A DNA stretch of 5,952 bases from an uncultured Burkholderiales bacterium (GCA_903898725.1 CAIUGQ010000054.1:1-5952), one strand, 5' to 3'. Counted from the first letter of the stretch, positions 1-5,952 are shown. Numbers and translations: made by a program. The notes: generated by a model from the sequence alone, not told the origin.

Positions 1-700
1 CGCCCGTGCCCTCGGCGGCGACCCGCCCGGTCAGGACCTCGACGGCGGTCGTCGACTCGCCCGCGCGGACGCGGAAGTCCGTGCCGCGGACCGCTGCGGT
101 CGCCACCGGGGTCCGGATCTGCAGCGCGCGCCGGCGGCCCGGCGCCGAGCGCGTCTCGATGCCGCCGCGTTCCACGCCGATCCGTGCCTCGATCGATTCG
201 GTGCCCAGGTACTGGCGCAGGCGCTCGAAGCGCACCGTCGAGGCGGGCGGGATGACGAGCGTGGTGCCGTCGTTCAGCCGCACGACGACCACGCCGTCGG
301 CCCCGGTCTCGAGGCGGCTGCCTTCGCGTCCGATCGCGCCCGCCCGGGCCGGTGCGCCATCGAGGGTCGCGCTGCCGCCGACCGTGCCGAGGGTGGCGTC
401 GGCGGGTTCGCCGCGCATCCAGTCCGGGTCGATGCGCAGCTCCGAGCCGGGCACGAGCCGGGTCGGGTCGGCGATCCGGTTCAGTCGCTGGACGTCGCGC
501 CAGCGCTCGGGCGGCTCGAGCAGGCGCTGGCCGATGCCGATCAGCGTGTCGCCCGCGCCGACCCGGTACACGACGCGCCCGTCCGCCTCGGCGCGCGGCT
601 GCGCGGCCGCGGGCGGCAGCGCGAGCAGTGCGGCGCTCAGCAGCGCGAGGGCACGGTTGACGGCGCTGCCCGAGGCGGGCCGCCGATGCACGACGGGCAT
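1..700 (-). CDS. Secreted LysM-like/FecR-domain protein (C-terminus beyond left edge)
   Basis: This reading frame is open from the left edge and gives 233 visible residues from the chosen ATG. An arginine-containing N-terminus is followed by a hydrophobic stretch (about residues 17-33, ending PPAAA before Q34), which looks like a Sec signal peptide, so the protein is probably periplasmic or envelope-associated. Residues 43-91 (VVYRVGAGDTL ... LVPGSELRID) match a LysM-like fold, usually a peptidoglycan- or glycan-binding module. Residues about 105-233 match a FecR-type domain, including the hallmark AAVRGTDFRV (RGTDF at 205-209) and VLTGRV (222-227). FecR itself is an anti-sigma regulator of iron transport, but LysM-FecR proteins without a transmembrane helix are a separate, poorly understood group, so no iron role is inferred. 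In-frame ATGs at 733 and 748 are alternative starts. ATG 700 was preferred because it puts the signal peptide nearest the N-terminus; none has a clear Shine-Dalgarno. It follows the response regulator closely and is probably in its operon. Confidence 0.85.
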   Translation of the reverse strand, partial: MPVVHRRPASGSAVNRALALLSAALLALPPAAAQPRAEADGRVVYRVGAGDTLIGIGQRLLEPPERWRDVQRLNRIADPTRLVPGSELRIDPDWMRGEPADATLGTVGGSATLDGAPARAGAIGREGSRLETGADGVVVVRLNDGTTLVIPPASTVRFERLRQYLGTESIEARIGVERGGIETRSAPGRRRALQIRTPVATAAVRGTDFRVRAGESTTAVEVLTGRVAAEGTG

Positions 701-761
701 GGACGCGCCCGGACGGACGCATGCAGGCGCCATGCCGGAACGGTCCATCGTCGGGGTCGGA

Positions 762-1493
762 TCAGGCCGGATCGCCGCAGGGTGCGGATCCGGCGGGCAC
801 CGCGCTCGAGAGCAGATGCTCGAGCCGGTAGCCGTAGCTGTAGACAGGGGCGAGCAGGTACTGGCGCTCCGGGCGCAGCCCGAGCTTGGAGCGCACGCGC
901 GAGACGTGAGTGTCCATGGTGCGCGACGGGATCTCGCTGTCGCGGCCCCACACCACTTCGCGGATGTGGCCGCGCGACAGCGGCTTGCCGAGGTTGCGCA
1001 GCAGCAGCACCGCCAGCATGAACTCCTTCTGCGTCAGATCGACCGGCGCGCCGTCGACCCAGGCGCGCTGCAGCTTGAGCTCGAACCGGAACCGGTCGTA
1101 CTCGTAGGTGTCGGGCGTATCCGGCGGGCGCGAGTTGCGCCGCCACAGGGCCCGCAGCCGCGCCTGCAGCTCACCGATGCGGGCCGGCTTCACGACGAAG
1201 TCGTCGGCACCGGCCTCGAGGGCCTCGATCACGTCGTGCTCGGCATCGCGGGCGGTGAGGAACAGCACCGGCACGGTCACCGGCACGCGGGTGCGGATCG
1301 CGCGGAGCACGTCGAGGCCCGACATGTCGGGCAGGCCCCAGTCGACGATGTAGGCGTCGTAGCTCTCGCGATGGAGCGTCGCGATGAACGAGCGGCCGTC
1401 GGCATGTGAGCGGCACGTCCAGCCATTGCGCGCCAACGCGGTGGTGACGCTCGAGGCGAGCGCCACGTCGTCGTCGATGATCGCGATCCGCAT
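762..1493 (-). CDS. OmpR/PhoB-family response regulator
   Basis: The product is 243 residues, the usual length for this family. The N-terminal receiver domain (about 1-118) has the acidic pocket IIDDD (5-9), the phospho-acceptor D51 in YIVDWGLPDMSG, T80 in FLTARD and K102 in VVKP, so phosphorylation should be intact. The C-terminal winged helix-turn-helix (about 130-227) includes DLTQKEF (152-158), the recognition helix around RTMDTHVSRVRSKLG (191-205) and the wing YSYGYRL (218-224). It is therefore a DNA-binding transcription regulator controlled by an unknown histidine kinase, which is not in this window. The start was set at MRIAIIDDD because receiver domains begin right there; the in-frame ATG at 1535 would add 14 residues with no domain role. 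The stop codon is only 13 to 61 nt before the LysM-FecR start, depending on which start is real. The regulated genes cannot be read from the sequence. Confidence 0.95.
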   Translation of the reverse strand: MRIAIIDDDVALASSVTTALARNGWTCRSHADGRSFIATLHRESYDAYIVDWGLPDMSGLDVLRAIRTRVPVTVPVLFLTARDAEHDVIEALEAGADDFVVKPARIGELQARLRALWRRNSRPPDTPDTYEYDRFRFELKLQRAWVDGAPVDLTQKEFMLAVLLLRNLGKPLSRGHIREVVWGRDSEIPSRTMDTHVSRVRSKLGLRPERQYLLAPVYSYGYRLEHLLSSAVPAGSAPCGDPA

Positions 1494-1517
1494 GGTCCGG
1501 GGGGGTGAGCCTCTGAC

Positions 1518-1530
1518 GCCCACGCTGGGC
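1518..1530 (-). other. Short perfect hairpin in the response-regulator leader
   Basis: A 13-nt inverted repeat with a 5-bp all-matched stem (GCCCA/TGGGC) and a 3-nt loop lies 25 nt before the response-regulator start. It has no following T-run on either strand, so it is not a standard terminator. In DNA this GC-rich such hairpins arise by chance, and its role, if any, is unknown. Confidence 0.3.
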
Positions 1531-1538
1531 AACACGCG

Positions 1539-1544
1539 AGTTTA
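1539..1544 (-). promoter_or_regulatory. Weak candidate -10 element for the response-regulator operon
   Basis: The hexamer TAAACT reads toward the response regulator in the gap after ilvA and would start a transcript near 1532 with a leader of about 39 nt. No convincing -35 hexamer lies 16-18 nt upstream. An AGAGG purine run in the leader is rather far (16 nt) from the ATG to be a good ribosome-binding site. A second loose signal, TTGACG at 1613-1608, has no matching -10. The operon could also be read through from ilvA. Confidence 0.25.
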
Positions 1545-1661
1545 CCTTCCCGACACGCCGTGCATGCCGCGCCTCGCCGCGATTCCCGGCCAGCGTGTGT
1601 GAAATGTCGTCAATCTCCGGAACTCGACGCGAGGGCGCTGCCCGACTGCAGCTTGGCCGTA

Positions 1662-3209
1662 TCAGGCGGCCTCGCCGTCGGCCGCGAGGAACAGTCGGTA
1701 GGCCGGATGGCTCGTCTCGTCCCAGTGCGGATAGCCGAGCGTCTGCAGGAAGGCCGAGAACGCCGGGCCGTCGGCCGCCGGCACCTGCAGCCCGACCAGG
1801 ATCCGCGCGTAGTCGGCGCCGTGGTTCCGGTAGTGGAACAGCGAGATGTTCCAGTTCGGGCTCATGCTCGTCAGGAATCGCATCAGCGCGCCCGGTCGCT
1901 CGGGGAACTCGAACCGATAGAGGCGCTCGTCGCGGGCGAGCGGCGAATGCCCGCCCACCAGATGGCGGATGTGGAGCTTCGCGAGCTCGTCGTCGGTGAG
2001 GTCGAGCGCGGCGAACCCGTGGTCGGCGAAGGCCGCGGCGATCTGGTGGGCCTCGTCGCGCCCGGCCACCTGCACGCCGACGAACACGTGCGCGACGCGG
2101 GCGTCGGCGATGCGGTAGTTGAACTCGGTGACGTTGCGCGGCCCGACCAGCTCGCAGAAGCGGCGGAAGCTGCCGCGCTCCTCGGGGATCGTCACCGCGA
2201 ACACCGCCTCGCGCTGCTCGCCCACCTCGGCGCGCTCGGACACGAACCGCAGCCGGTCGAAGTTCATGTTGGCGCCGCAGGCGATGGCGACGAGCGTGCG
2301 CCCGATGACCGGCGAACCGAGGGCGGCCGACTCGCGCTCGATCCACGCCTTCGCACCGGCGATCGCGAGCGCACCGGCTGGCTCGAGGATCGAGCGCGTG
2401 TCCTGGAACACGTCCTTGATCGCGGCGCAGGCCGCGTCGGTGTCGACCAGGATCACCTCGTCGAGGAACGCCTGGCAGAGCCGGAACGTCTCCTCGCCCA
2501 CCTGCTTGACGGCCGTGCCGTCCGAGAACAGTCCGACGTCCTGCAGCGTGATGCGCCGGCCGGCCGCCAGCGATCGCGCCATCGCGTCGGAATCGGTGGT
2601 CTGCACACCGATCACCTTCACCTCGGGGCGCAGCTGCTTGACGTAGGTGGCGATGCCGGCGGCCAGTCCGCCGCCGCCGATCGCGACGAAGATCGCATCG
2701 ATGGGCCCCTGGTGCTGGCGCAGGATCTCCATGCCGACCGTGCCCTGGCCGGCGATGACATCGGGGTCGTCGAACGGATGCACGAAGGTCAGCCCGTCGC
2801 GCGCCTGCAGCACGGTCGCATGCGCGAACGCGTCGCTGTACGAGTCGCCATGGAGCACGACCTCGGCCCCGCGCGCCAGCACCGCATCGATCTTGACCCG
2901 CGGCGTGGTGACCGGCATCACGATCACCGCGCGGCAGCCGAGACGCTGCGCCGACAGCGCGACCCCTTGCGCATGGTTGCCCGCCGACGCGGCGATGACG
3001 CCGCGCGCGAGTTCGTCGGCGCCGAGCCTCACCATCTTGTTGTAGGCACCCCGCAGCTTGAACGAGAACACCGGCTGCAGGTCCTCGCGCTTGAGCAGCA
3101 CCGTGTTGCCGACGCGGTCCGACAGCCACGAGGCGCGTTCGAGCGGCGTCTCCTGTGCGACGTCGTAGACGCGTGCGTTGAGGATGCGCTTGAGGTATTC
3201 GGTGGGCAT
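1662..3209 (-). CDS. ilvA: Threonine dehydratase, biosynthetic (IlvA)
   Basis: This cytosolic PLP enzyme deaminates L-threonine to 2-oxobutanoate, the first committed step of isoleucine synthesis. The 515-residue length matches the long biosynthetic form (about 510) and not the short catabolic TdcB form (about 330). The catalytic domain (about 1-322) shows the PLP lysine K51 in FSFKLRGAYNK, the substrate loop SAGNHAQG (75-82), the glycine-rich phosphate loop IGGGGLAAG (177-185), EPAGALA (276-282) and CGANMNFDRLR (311-321). Two ACT-like regulatory domains follow, at about 333-405 (AVFAVTIPEERGSF ...) and 427-510 (YRFEFPERPGALMRF ...). In the family these bind isoleucine and valine for feedback control, so allosteric inhibition by isoleucine is expected. 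The start MPTEYLKRILNARVYDV was chosen because it is the normal family N-terminus; the in-frame ATG at 3302 would add 31 residues unlike any IlvA. The gene is divergent from the copper oxidase gene, with no functional link apparent. Confidence 0.97.
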   Translation of the reverse strand: MPTEYLKRILNARVYDVAQETPLERASWLSDRVGNTVLLKREDLQPVFSFKLRGAYNKMVRLGADELARGVIAASAGNHAQGVALSAQRLGCRAVIVMPVTTPRVKIDAVLARGAEVVLHGDSYSDAFAHATVLQARDGLTFVHPFDDPDVIAGQGTVGMEILRQHQGPIDAIFVAIGGGGLAAGIATYVKQLRPEVKVIGVQTTDSDAMARSLAAGRRITLQDVGLFSDGTAVKQVGEETFRLCQAFLDEVILVDTDAACAAIKDVFQDTRSILEPAGALAIAGAKAWIERESAALGSPVIGRTLVAIACGANMNFDRLRFVSERAEVGEQREAVFAVTIPEERGSFRRFCELVGPRNVTEFNYRIADARVAHVFVGVQVAGRDEAHQIAAAFADHGFAALDLTDDELAKLHIRHLVGGHSPLARDERLYRFEFPERPGALMRFLTSMSPNWNISLFHYRNHGADYARILVGLQVPAADGPAFSAFLQTLGYPHWDETSHPAYRLFLAADGEAA

Positions 3210-3216
3210 GACCGCG

Positions 3217-3222
3217 ATTCTA
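3217..3222 (-). promoter_or_regulatory. Candidate -10 element for ilvA, possibly giving a leaderless mRNA
   Basis: The hexamer TAGAAT (5 of 6 matches to TATAAT) reads toward ilvA and ends 7 nt before its ATG. If it is used, transcription would start at or next to the A of the start codon, giving a leaderless message. This would fit the lack of a clear Shine-Dalgarno before the ATG. The sequence 17 nt upstream (TCGGAC) is a poor -35. Confidence 0.45.
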
Positions 3223-3240
3223 CCGACCGCGTCCGGCCGG

Positions 3241-3250
3241 TCCGATCGGA
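3241..3250. repeat. 10-bp perfect palindrome upstream of ilvA
   Basis: TCCGATCGGA is a perfect palindrome 32-41 nt upstream of the ilvA start, next to an 8-bp palindrome CCGGCCGG at 3233-3240. The position overlaps the expected -35 region of the candidate ilvA promoter, where a repressor or activator could act. Palindromes of this size are also expected by chance in such GC-rich DNA, so an operator role is only a guess. Confidence 0.25.
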
Positions 3251-3376
3251 GGTGTCGGCGGGCCTTACAGGTCCCGTCGGCCAGGCCGGTCGCGGACCAC
3301 ACGGGCGCAGGCGGATCGCGGGGCGGTCCTTGACGCAGATCATGCGGCGTGCGCGGGCCGATCGCGGTTTTTCTTT

Positions 3377-3390
3377 ACACTCGACCGTGT
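3377..3390. repeat. ACAC-N6-GTGT inverted repeat upstream of the sigma-54 promoter
   Basis: A 4-bp inverted repeat with a 6-nt spacer is centred about 60-70 nt upstream of the -24/-12 promoter and lies in a locally AT-richer patch (TTTTTCTTTACAC). Sigma-54 promoters need an enhancer-binding activator, which usually binds inverted repeats about 80-200 nt upstream, so this is a candidate site. It is short and only a single copy was seen. Confidence 0.2.
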
Positions 3391-3443
3391 CGCTCGACGC
3401 CGTCCTCGCGGAATTCGTCGTGTGACCGATGTCCTGGAGCCGA

Positions 3444-3459
3444 TGGCACGGACATTGCA
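3444..3459 (+). promoter_or_regulatory. Sigma-54 (RpoN) -24/-12 promoter
   Basis: TGGCACGGACATTGCA matches the core sigma-54 consensus TGGCAC-N5-TTGCA with no mismatch. The invariant GG (3445-3446) and GC (3457-3458) are separated by exactly 10 nt, as required. It is oriented toward the copper oxidase gene and lies in the non-coding gap. The predicted start of transcription is about 3470, giving a leader of about 31 nt. Expression should therefore depend on RpoN and an unidentified enhancer-binding activator, not on the housekeeping sigma factor. Confidence 0.8.
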
Positions 3460-3488
3460 AGCTCCCGACAACTCCTCTCGAAGACATC

Positions 3489-3492
3489 AAGG
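3489..3492 (+). promoter_or_regulatory. Ribosome-binding site of the copper oxidase gene
   Basis: An AAGG core lies 8 nt before the ATG at 3501, a normal distance, and falls inside the leader predicted from the sigma-54 promoter. It supports this start over any other. Confidence 0.6.
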
Positions 3493-3500
3493 CGCAGTCC

Positions 3501-5952
3501 ATGCGTGCAGTCGATCCGGTTCCTGCCTCGATCCCCCGTTCCGACGGTCCCCTGCGGGCATCGGCGCTGCGTGTCGCATCGGTCGCCGGCGCGCTGGCGA
3601 TCGTGCTGCAGGGCTGCGGCGGCGGTGGCGGCTCGACGCCGACCTCGACCGTGGTCGCCGGCGTGACGCAGACGACGACGCAGTCGACCACGAGCACGAC
3701 CCCGGGCACCTGCTCGAAGGCCGTCGGACTGCAGCCGCGCAGCACCGTCCCCGGACTCGGCGAGGGCACGCCGCCGGCCGATGCCCACCTGTACGGCGCG
3801 TGGTCGCCGGTGTCCCCCTGGGGGCTGATCCCGCTGCATGCCGCGCTGCTCGCCGACGGGCGCGTGATGTCCTACGGCACCAACAGCAACGGTGTCCAGA
3901 CCGGGATGTTCATCTACGAGGTGTGGGACCCGAAGGCGGGGCTCGGCACCGACGCGCACCTGACGCTGCCGAACGGCACCGGCACCGACCTGTTCTGCAG
4001 CGCGCAGATGCTGCTGCCGCGGGCCGAGGACGACGGGCGCATGTTCCTGTCGGGCGGCGACAACTACGTGCAGGGCAACACGGTCAACACCGGCTCGACC
4101 AACACGAACATCTTCGACGCGAAGAACAACACGCTCGTGCGCGGACCCGAGATGTCGCAGCCGCGCTGGTACGGCTCGCCGACGATGCTGCCGTCCGGCG
4201 AGATCATGATCCTGGGCGGGCGCGCCGGCGGCGACGGCTTCACGGCCTACGAGGCGCTCCCCGAGGTGCGGGCGGTGGACGGCTCCGGCATCCGCCGGCT
4301 GTCGGGCGCCATCTACTCGCCCGAGGACCTGAACTACTGGTACCCGCGCAACTTCGTCGCCCGCGACGGGCGTGTGTTCGGCATCGACGCCGAGCGCAAG
4401 ATGTTCTTCGTCGACGCCGCGGGCACCGGACGGTTGTCGCCGGCCGGGCTCATGCCCCTGGGCAAGCTCACCGATGCGAACGGTGTCGTCACCGACGTCG
4501 ACATGGCGGGCAACTTCACGGCCGCGACCGCGCTGTATCAGCCCGGCCGGGTGCTGGTCGCGGGGGGTGACAGCCTGTATGCCGCCGTCGCCGACTTCAG
4601 CGGCCCGCTGCCCGTCGTCACCCAGACCGGCACGCTGACCCAGTACCGCCAGCATGCGTTCCTGACCGTGCTGCCCGACGGGAAGGTGCTGATGACCGGC
4701 GGCAGCCGCATCGAGAACACGCTGACCGACGTCGTGCTCGAGCCGGACCTGTGGGATCCGGCCACCGGTGCGTTCACGCGCCTGTCGGCCGGCCAGATCC
4801 CGCGCCTGTATCACTCGGTCGGGATGCTGCTGCCCGACGGCACGGTGCTGGTCGCCGGCGGCGGTGCGCCCGGCCCGCTCGCGAACACCAACGCCGAGAT
4901 CTTCTATCCGCCCTACCTGTTCGATCCGGCGGGCGGCTGGGCCGAGCGTCCGCGGCTGCTCGCGGCGCCGCGCGTCGCCGACGTCGGCGCGGCGATGACC
5001 GTCGATGTCGAGTCCAAGCGGACGATCACCCGCCTGACGATGATCAAGCACGGCTCGGTCACGCACACGACGAACTTCGAGGGCCGCTTCTTCGATCTGC
5101 CGTTCACGACCCAGACGCTGTCGGACCGCACCCGCCTGAGCACGACGCTGCCGCGTGCCTCGACCGAGATGACGCCCGGCTTCTACATGGTGTTCGCGGT
5201 GGACGAGCGCGGCACGCCCTCGATCGCCACGACCCTGCGCATCGAGCCCGACACCGCGCCGGTGCTGCATTCGGGCTGGACGCCGATGTCCGGCGGCCTG
5301 CTACCGACGATGATCAGCGGCGAGAACGTGCTCGACGCCAAGTGCCCGGCGGGCACCGTGATGGCCGGCGTGAAGGCCATCACCTCGACCACGCCGGACA
5401 CCGTGCGCGTGATCGGGCGCGCCGAGCCGATGTGCGTCGGCGTCACCGCGGCGGGTCGCTGGTCGGGCACGCCGGCCGCGCTCGGCAAGAGCGTCGGATC
5501 GGGCACGCCCTACGTCGGCACGCCCGCCGGTGAAGTGCAGGGCGTCGAGCGGCTGTGCCCCCAGGATTCCGCCGTCGTCGGATTCGGCAGCACGCTGTCG
5601 GTCTACGTCTCCTCGATCGACCTGCGCTGCCGGCCGCTGAATGCCAACGGCCGCACGGCGGGCACCACGTCGACGCTGCTCACGCTGGGCAACACCACCG
5701 TCAGCGCCGGTCCCGCTCAGCCGACGATGACCTGCGGGCAGGACGTGCCGGCCAACGGCCTCTACGGTCGCGCCCGGACCGCCGCCGGCTCGATGGTCGA
5801 TGGCCTCGGCCTGTGGTGCGACGCCTCGAAGCAGCCGGCACCGCCGGCGGTCGCGGCGGCGACCTCGGTGAAGATCGCCGACCCGTCACCGACGCCGCCC
5901 CCGCCCCCGCCGCCCCCGCCGCCGCCGCCGCCGCCCCCGGTCGAGCCGCCGC
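3501..5952 (+). CDS. Copper radical oxidase-like lipoprotein (galactose/glyoxal oxidase family), C-terminus beyond right edge
   Basis: The frame is open for 817 codons to the window end. A long signal sequence ends in the lipobox LQGC (C39), followed by Gly, so outer-membrane sorting is plausible; a Gly/Ser/Thr-rich tether covers about 40-72. Seven kelch-type blade motifs of the 'LPDGxVLVxGG' kind occur at about 116-126, 171-186, 229-240, 285-296, 345-356, 390-401 and 443-454, giving a seven-bladed propeller. A galactose-oxidase early-set (DUF1929) domain spans about 466-582 (TPGFYMVFAVDERGTPS near its end). By family pattern, C166 (DLFCS) and Y224 (RWYGS) would form the Cys-Tyr radical cofactor, while Y437/H438 (RLYHS) and H522 (SVTH) would bind copper. 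Such enzymes oxidise primary alcohols or aldehydes with O2, making H2O2; the substrate here cannot be told. A cysteine-repeat module (615-773) and a poly-proline run (799-813) follow. No copper chaperone or activator gene is visible nearby. The alternative is a catalytically inactive adhesin-like relative, which the intact ligand set makes less likely. Confidence 0.88.
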   Translation, partial: MRAVDPVPASIPRSDGPLRASALRVASVAGALAIVLQGCGGGGGSTPTSTVVAGVTQTTTQSTTSTTPGTCSKAVGLQPRSTVPGLGEGTPPADAHLYGAWSPVSPWGLIPLHAALLADGRVMSYGTNSNGVQTGMFIYEVWDPKAGLGTDAHLTLPNGTGTDLFCSAQMLLPRAEDDGRMFLSGGDNYVQGNTVNTGSTNTNIFDAKNNTLVRGPEMSQPRWYGSPTMLPSGEIMILGGRAGGDGFTAYEALPEVRAVDGSGIRRLSGAIYSPEDLNYWYPRNFVARDGRVFGIDAERKMFFVDAAGTGRLSPAGLMPLGKLTDANGVVTDVDMAGNFTAATALYQPGRVLVAGGDSLYAAVADFSGPLPVVTQTGTLTQYRQHAFLTVLPDGKVLMTGGSRIENTLTDVVLEPDLWDPATGAFTRLSAGQIPRLYHSVGMLLPDGTVLVAGGGAPGPLANTNAEIFYPPYLFDPAGGWAERPRLLAAPRVADVGAAMTVDVESKRTITRLTMIKHGSVTHTTNFEGRFFDLPFTTQTLSDRTRLSTTLPRASTEMTPGFYMVFAVDERGTPSIATTLRIEPDTAPVLHSGWTPMSGGLLPTMISGENVLDAKCPAGTVMAGVKAITSTTPDTVRVIGRAEPMCVGVTAAGRWSGTPAALGKSVGSGTPYVGTPAGEVQGVERLCPQDSAVVGFGSTLSVYVSSIDLRCRPLNANGRTAGTTSTLLTLGNTTVSAGPAQPTMTCGQDVPANGLYGRARTAAGSMVDGLGLWCDASKQPAPPAVAAATSVKIADPSPTPPPPPPPPPPPPPPPVEPP
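5343..5819 (+). repeat. Three-fold cysteine-paired repeat module within the copper oxidase protein
   Basis: After the early-set domain the protein carries three degenerate units, each bounded by two cysteines: C615-C645, C686-C710 and C745-C773. Each opens with C-P/G-x and a small hydrophobic-glycine patch (VMAGV, VVGFG, NGLYG), and units 2 and 3 close with a pattern like V-(S/D)-(S/G)-(I/L)-x-L-x-C (SSIDLRC, DGLGLWC). Three such units suggest a pseudo-three-fold beta-prism fold of the VMO-I or jacalin-like kind, which often binds glycans. The repeats are seen directly; the fold and the binding role are inference. Confidence 0.6.
5895..5939 (+). repeat. Poly-proline tract (15 consecutive Pro codons)
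   Basis: Fifteen CCG/CCC codons encode P799-P813, preceded by PSPT and followed by VEPP. This is a typical rigid interdomain linker, so at least one more domain probably lies beyond the window. The DNA is a nearly pure C/G repeat and prone to slippage or assembly error. Such a proline run would be expected to need elongation factor P for efficient translation. Confidence 0.85.

Noticed and set aside
6..1409. A 467-codon open frame on the plus strand
   Set aside because: It is antisense to the LysM-FecR and response-regulator genes; its product is Arg/Ala/Pro- and His-rich with no recognisable domain, typical of a mirror frame in high-GC DNA.
1494..1535. N-terminal extension of the response regulator to the ATG at 1535
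   Set aside because: The 14 extra residues precede the standard start of a receiver domain and have no supporting ribosome-binding site.
1631..1661. GGGC-AGC-GCCC hairpin after the ilvA stop as a terminator
   Set aside because: The stem is only 4 bp and no T-run follows on the minus strand.
1171..3129. A 652-codon open frame on the minus strand overlapping ilvA in another frame
   Set aside because: It is an out-of-frame shadow of ilvA and the start of the response regulator; the product is Arg-rich with no domain.
3253..3269. TGT-N11-ACA as a NifA-type upstream activator site
   Set aside because: The NifA site requires TGT-N10-ACA; the spacer here is one base too long and there are no other nitrogen-fixation cues.
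3210..3302. N-terminal extension of IlvA to the ATG at 3302
   Set aside because: The 31 extra residues do not resemble any IlvA N-terminus and span the candidate promoter and palindromes.
3330..3335. TTGACG as a sigma-70 -35 element for the oxidase gene
   Set aside because: No -10-like hexamer occurs at the right spacing downstream, and the sigma-54 site gives a much better explanation.
1560..3425. A 621-codon open frame on the plus strand
   Set aside because: It is antisense to the whole ilvA gene, and its product is rich in Arg, His, Asp and Glu with no domain, as expected from the complement of GC-biased codons.
3422..4570. A 382-codon plus-strand frame starting at ATG/TG near 3422 over the oxidase gene
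   Set aside because: It is in a different frame from the lipobox, kelch and active-site motifs and encodes Arg/Ala-rich shadow sequence.
3375..5270. A 631-codon open frame on the minus strand
   Set aside because: It is antisense to the copper oxidase gene, whose sense frame has a clear domain structure; the product is Arg/Gly/His-rich shadow sequence.

Overview
The window is very GC-rich, with strongly GC-biased third codon positions. It looks like a chromosomal segment of a betaproteobacterium, probably a Burkholderiales relative. That placement is an inference from base composition, the IlvA sequence style and the LysM-FecR/response-regulator pairing; no rRNA or other phylogenetic marker is present. 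There are four real genes. Three run leftward on the minus strand and one runs rightward, and the first and last genes are cut by the window edges.

Left part (1-1493, minus strand): an OmpR/PhoB-type response regulator is followed closely by a secreted protein with a LysM-like domain and a FecR-type domain, which runs off the left edge. The two are probably co-transcribed and look like part of an envelope-sensing or signalling cassette. The sensor kinase is not in the window.

Middle (1662-3209, minus strand): a full-length biosynthetic threonine dehydratase (IlvA) with two C-terminal ACT-like regulatory domains. A TAGAAT hexamer sits 7 nt before its ATG, so the transcript may be leaderless.

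Right part (3501-5952, plus strand, open at the right edge): a large predicted lipoprotein. It has a seven-motif kelch propeller and a galactose-oxidase 'early set' domain, with all the expected copper-radical-oxidase ligand positions apparently in place (C166, Y224, Y437, H438, H522). A three-fold cysteine-paired repeat module and a run of 15 prolines follow, and the protein continues beyond the window. A sequence matching the sigma-54 (-24/-12) promoter consensus lies 42 nt before its start codon, with a good ribosome-binding site between. This gene and its promoter are the most interesting part of the window: a probably surface-anchored copper radical oxidase under RpoN control, with an unusual C-terminal extension.

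No rRNA, tRNA, CRISPR array, insertion sequence or convincing rho-independent terminator was seen.
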